Source of the DNA: Chloroflexota bacterium
Lineage (GTDB): Bacteria; Chloroflexota; Anaerolineae; Promineifilales; Promineifilaceae
NCBI GenBank assembly: GCA_008501785.1
Contig: QQUD01000244.1
Location: forward strand, 1 to 8,824
Length of the DNA stretch: 8,824 nucleotides
Direction of reading: 5' to 3'
Below, in pieces: positions 7,252 through 8,824 of this stretch (the stretch's first letter is position 1; the number at the start of each line of letters is the position of its first letter). Below the pieces are notes generated by a model that saw only the letters and a program-made list of their open reading frames with translations, was not told where the DNA came from and ran no database searches. Position numbers and translations under genes: made by a program.

Positions 7252-7354
7252 ACTGAAACCAACATCTTTTGACGGATAAAACGTGCGCAAATGGTTTCAG
7301 TTTAAGTGTTCCGTTCAGATGTGTTATCCGTCAATATTTGTTGGTCGGAACACT
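7252..7354. repeat. Inverted pair of 50-nt stem-loops with shared loop sequence, probable operator or RNA switch
   Basis: Unit 1 (7252-7301) is closed by ACTGAAACCA paired with TGGTTTCAGT at its ends. Unit 2 (7305-7354) is closed by AGTGTTCCG paired with CGGAACACT. Read on opposite strands, both units carry CCAACA and then TTGACGGATAA, at 7259-7264 and 7269-7279 in unit 1 and at 7344-7339 and 7334-7324 in unit 2. Across the 24-nt aligned loop cores 20 positions agree, while the stems differ yet stay paired. The loops are therefore complementary to each other. The element is centred about 235 bp upstream of the sugar-binding lipoprotein start, so it most likely controls that operon, as a double operator or as alternative RNA folds. 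I do not recognise it as a known element. Confidence 0.7.
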
Positions 7355-7582
7355 AGTTTGCTTTTATGAGGGCAGTTGGCATCGATCAACTTGTAATTAC
7401 AGGATGATATGATTATATGGTAGCCTTGTTTATTTGATTTGTCAATACAATTCTGGGACTTGTAGTAGCGTTTCAGAAGAAGCTGCCATCTGCCAAATTG
7501 TCGATGGCACACAGCAGACTCGTTACAATCTGCGCCGGAAAAACAGCAAGGCATTGTCCTGCCACGAATTTAAAAAATGGGC

Positions 7583-7610
7583 TTGCTTTCTGCGGAAGAA
7601 TCGTTATAAT
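7583..7610 (+). promoter_or_regulatory. Promoter of the tRNA-Val gene
   Basis: A perfect TATAAT lies at 7605-7610, with TTGCTT at 7583-7588 as a weak -35 box and a 16-bp spacer. Transcription would begin about 7617, a few bases before the mature tRNA 5' end at 7623. The -10 box is unmistakable; the -35 is poor. Confidence 0.75.
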
Positions 7611-7622
7611 TCCCTTCGGTTA

Positions 7623-7696
7623 GGGCGCTTAGCTCAGATGGTTAGAGCACTTCGTTTACACCGAAGGGGTCGGGGGTTCGAGTCCCTCAGCGCCCA
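7623..7696 (+). tRNA. tRNA-Val(TAC)
   Basis: The 74-nt gene folds into a full cloverleaf. The acceptor stem GGGCGCT (7623-7629) pairs with AGCGCCC (7689-7695), with discriminator A at 7696. The D stem is GCTC/GAGC. The anticodon stem CTTCG/CGAAG encloses loop TTTACAC, giving anticodon TAC (7657-7659), which reads valine GTA and probably other GTN codons after modification. The variable loop is 5 nt, and the T arm has GGGGG, loop TTCGAGT and CCCTC. CCA is not encoded (next bases CTA), so it must be added by the CCA-adding enzyme. It has its own promoter and terminator. No integrated element is seen at its 3' end within the window. Confidence 0.97.
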
Positions 7697-7706
7697 CTAG
7701 AAAATC

Positions 7707-7735
7707 AAAAGCCACCTTTGAAGGGTGGCTTTTTT
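7707..7735 (+). terminator. Intrinsic terminator after tRNA-Val, possibly bidirectional
   Basis: GCCACC (7711-7716) pairs with GGTGGC (7724-7729) around a 7-nt loop, and the stem is extended by AAAA (7707-7710) against the T run at 7730-7735. It starts 11 nt after the tRNA 3' end. On the opposite strand the same hairpin is followed by TTTTGATTTT, so it can also stop transcripts of the convergent marR-like gene, which ends at 7792. Confidence 0.92.
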
Positions 7736-7740
7736 GTTTA

Positions 7741-7748
7741 ACGGCCGT
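7741..7748. repeat. Intergenic copy of the over-represented palindrome ACGGCCGT
   Basis: This 8-bp palindrome occurs seven times in the window: 365-372, 1270-1277, 1673-1680, 5106-5113, 7741-7748, 8450-8457 and 8517-8524. The usual context is (A/T)ACGGCCGTTT. A random 8-mer would be expected about 0.13 times in this length. This is the only copy outside a gene. Confidence 0.75.
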
Positions 7749-7791
7749 TTATCTCAAACTAGACAAATTAGCAGGGGAACGGGACAAACGG

Positions 7792-8265
7792 TTAATTGTT
7801 TACCTCCATCATTTGCATGATCTCCACCAATACATCGTTTATTTGTGTCAATCGTTCTTCCGACAGTTGTCGCATGTTGCGTCGTAGTAATGGGAGTCCG
7901 CCCAATGGCGTATTCTCAATAACTTGTCGCCCGGTTTTCGTAAGCTCAACTTGCACCACTCGATTGTCTTCTTTTAGCCGCGTGCGCGTAACAAGTTCAC
8001 TTTTTTCGAGTTTGGCAATAAGGGCTGAGGTCGTGCTTGCGCTTTGATGGAGGTATGCTTGCGTCTGGCCTACCGTTGCTCCCCCTATTTCAGACAAAAA
8101 AAGGAGTATTGATAAATCGCGCGGTTTGATTCCGTGCTCTTCAATAAAACGATGTCCATATTGACGCTTGAAGCGCAATAAATCCAGGAATTGATGGAAC
8201 ACTTGATCGGCAAATGACATATCTTTTTCTGACATAATTCGGTTCTTTTTTACAAATTCGAGCAT
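7792..8265 (-). CDS. MarR-family transcriptional regulator
   Basis: The 157-residue protein is a small dimeric winged-helix repressor of the MarR type. N-terminal and C-terminal helices (about 18-45 and 121-153) form the dimer interface. The winged helix-turn-helix spans about 49-112: LSILLFLSEIGGATVGQTQA, recognition-helix region SASTTSALIAKLEKSELV, then the wing with the family signature DNRVVQVELTKTG (D100, R102, L108, T109, G112). Such proteins usually repress their own gene and nearby efflux or stress genes and release DNA on binding a small phenolic or similar ligand. The gene follows an ABC exporter gene on the same strand after 103 nt, so exporter control is plausible. Start choice is uncertain: ATGs at 8265, 8235 (MSEKD) and 8220 (MSFAD) all lack a good Shine-Dalgarno. 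With the 8235 start the upstream inverted repeat would lie wholly outside the gene. Confidence 0.9.
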   Translation of the reverse strand: MLEFVKKNRIMSEKDMSFADQVFHQFLDLLRFKRQYGHRFIEEHGIKPRDLSILLFLSEIGGATVGQTQAYLHQSASTTSALIAKLEKSELVTRTRLKEDNRVVQVELTKTGRQVIENTPLGGLPLLRRNMRQLSEERLTQINDVLVEIMQMMEVNN

Positions 8266-8310
8266 GGTTCAAACTTAAATTATTGATCTTTATCGCACTG
8301 TGAACCATGC
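8262..8310. promoter_or_regulatory. Candidate MarR operator: perfect 10-bp inverted repeat
   Basis: GCATGGTTCA (8262-8271) and TGAACCATGC (8301-8310) are perfect inverted repeats separated by 29 bp. The proximal arm contains the first possible ATG of the regulator gene. The spacer holds AATAAT on the minus strand, a fair -10 box, so bound protein would block transcription. Autoregulation by the MarR-like protein is inference; the wide spacing is unusual for a single MarR dimer and would suit two dimers or looping. Confidence 0.5.
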
Positions 8311-8368
8311 CTAAATTCGCTTTTTGATAGTTCAAGATTGAAATATCGCTCACGAAATAATAGTCAAC

Positions 8369-8824
8369 CTATAAAAATTGGCCCCGATATAGCTGTCGGT
8401 AAAGGCCACGGTGTTGCAGCAGTTGTTCATGTGTGCCTTGTTGGGCAATACGGCCGTTTTCCACCACACAAATTAAATCAGCATTGCGAATGGTACTGAG
8501 GCGGTGCGCAATGATAACGGCCGTTCGTCCCCTCATCAATTTTTCTAAAGCCTCTTGAATCAACACCTCGGTCACTGTATCAACACTCGCCGTTGCTTCA
8601 TCGAGAATCAGAATACGCGGGTTGACCAGAGCGGCCCGCGCAATACATAATAACTGCCGCTGTCCTACCGACACATTCACAGCACCTTCCAAAATCTGCG
8701 TTTCATAACCATCCGGCAGCGCAGAAATAAAGTTATGTGCATTCGCCAGCTTTGCTGCCTCAATCACATCTGACAGGGGCGCATCCAGGCGACCAAAGCG
8801 AATATTATCGGCAATCGTACCAGA
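8369..8824 (-). CDS. ABC exporter (multidrug/lipid type), C-terminal ATPase end, cut by the window edge
   Basis: The 151 visible codons are the end of the nucleotide-binding domain of an MsbA/MdlB-like half transporter; the frame stays open to the right edge, so the GTG at 8767 is internal and not a start. The fragment opens with SGTIADNIRFG, which follows the Q-loop in this family. The ABC signature is VSVGQRQLL (fragment residues 51-59, VSVGQ in place of the textbook LSGGQ, a common variant). Walker B is RILILDEATA with the catalytic Glu at 76, the D-loop is SVDT, and the switch His is in AHRLST (107). The end GLYRQLYRGQFL is typical. These exporters use ATP to move drugs, lipids or peptides out of the cell, as homo- or heterodimers. 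Walker A and the six membrane helices lie outside the window, so substrate and partner are unknown. Confidence 0.94.
   Translation of the reverse strand, partial: SGTIADNIRFGRLDAPLSDVIEAAKLANAHNFISALPDGYETQILEGAVNVSVGQRQLLCIARAALVNPRILILDEATASVDTVTEVLIQEALEKLMRGRTAVIIAHRLSTIRNADLICVVENGRIAQQGTHEQLLQHRGLYRQLYRGQFL

Larger units (their letters stand above)
7068..7622. other. Long non-coding region: sugar-operon leader and tRNA upstream region
   Basis: No convincing protein gene lies in these 555 bases. The part next to the binding-protein gene (7068-7251) is its leader, with a strong Shine-Dalgarno-like AAAGGAGGTG at 7145-7154 that has no start codon at normal distance, and a possible six-codon ORF at 7100-7120. 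At 7252-7354 lies the paired stem-loop element described separately. The part from 7355 to 7582 is AT-rich with only a weak hairpin (GCCATC 7485-7490 with GATGGC 7503-7508). I could not identify a convincing sigma-70 promoter for the sugar operon; TTGACG on the minus strand at 7334-7329 is a possible -35 but has no good -10 partner. Confidence 0.6.

Noticed and set aside
7252..7354. The repeated structure as a CRISPR array or insertion-sequence end.
   Set aside because: Only two units, in inverted orientation with differing stems; no transposase, cas gene or regular direct repeats nearby.
7324..7554. Minus-strand 76-codon open frame in the intergenic region.
   Set aside because: No recognisable domain, no ribosome site, and it runs through the paired stem-loop element; composition looks like spacer.
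7434..7700. Plus-strand 88-codon open frame ending in LAQMVRALRLHRRGRGFESLSAH.
   Set aside because: Its C-terminal part is simply the tRNA-Val gene read as protein, a well-known false ORF pattern, and the rest covers the tRNA promoter.
7623..7735. tRNA-Val 3' end as an integration site (att) for a mobile element.
   Set aside because: No integrase, no direct repeat of the tRNA 3' end in the window, and an ordinary terminator follows immediately.

Overview
The window looks like chromosomal DNA from a free-living bacterium with moderate GC. The solute-binding lipoprotein (LTAC lipobox followed by a long acidic linker), the mix of bacterial and archaeal-type sugar enzymes, and a copy of a short dispersed spacer repeat suggest the Chloroflexota (Anaerolineae-like). 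This is a style-based inference; no marker gene in the window proves it. All protein genes lie on the minus strand. The only plus-strand gene is a tRNA.

Region 1 to 7067 is one seven-gene carbohydrate uptake and catabolism operon, read right to left. The order is a sugar-binding lipoprotein (7067-5502), two CUT1-type ABC permeases (5398-4412 and 4397-3540), an FGGY kinase of xylulokinase type (3520-1997), a phosphotriesterase-family metal hydrolase, probably a lactonase (about 1912-950), a cupin phosphoglucose isomerase (913-314), and the start of a D-2-hydroxyacid dehydrogenase (317 to the left edge). Gaps are short, most genes have a good Shine-Dalgarno sequence, and the last two overlap by ATGA. 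A perfect 11-bp stem-loop lies between the binding protein and the first permease, as expected where the binding protein must be made in excess. No transport ATPase is present in the window. The enzyme set (kinase, lactonase-like hydrolase, aldose/ketose-phosphate isomerase, NAD-dependent dehydrogenase) matches no standard pathway I recognise. It may degrade an unusual sugar, sugar acid or lactone.

Region 7068 to 7622 has no protein gene. It holds the operon leader and a striking element at 7252-7354: two 50-nt stem-loops in opposite orientation, 3 nt apart. Their stems differ in sequence but are each perfectly paired, and both loops carry CCAACA and TTGACGGATAA. The loops are therefore complementary to each other. 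The leader also has a near-perfect Shine-Dalgarno sequence with no start codon at a normal distance.

Region 7583 to 7735 holds a tRNA-Val(TAC) gene with its own promoter and a strong intrinsic terminator. Region 7792 to the right edge holds a MarR-family repressor gene with a perfect 10-bp inverted repeat over its start, and the C-terminal end of an ABC exporter.

Across the whole window the palindrome ACGGCCGT occurs seven times, in all three reading frames of genes and once between genes. This recalls the HIP1 palindrome of cyanobacteria.
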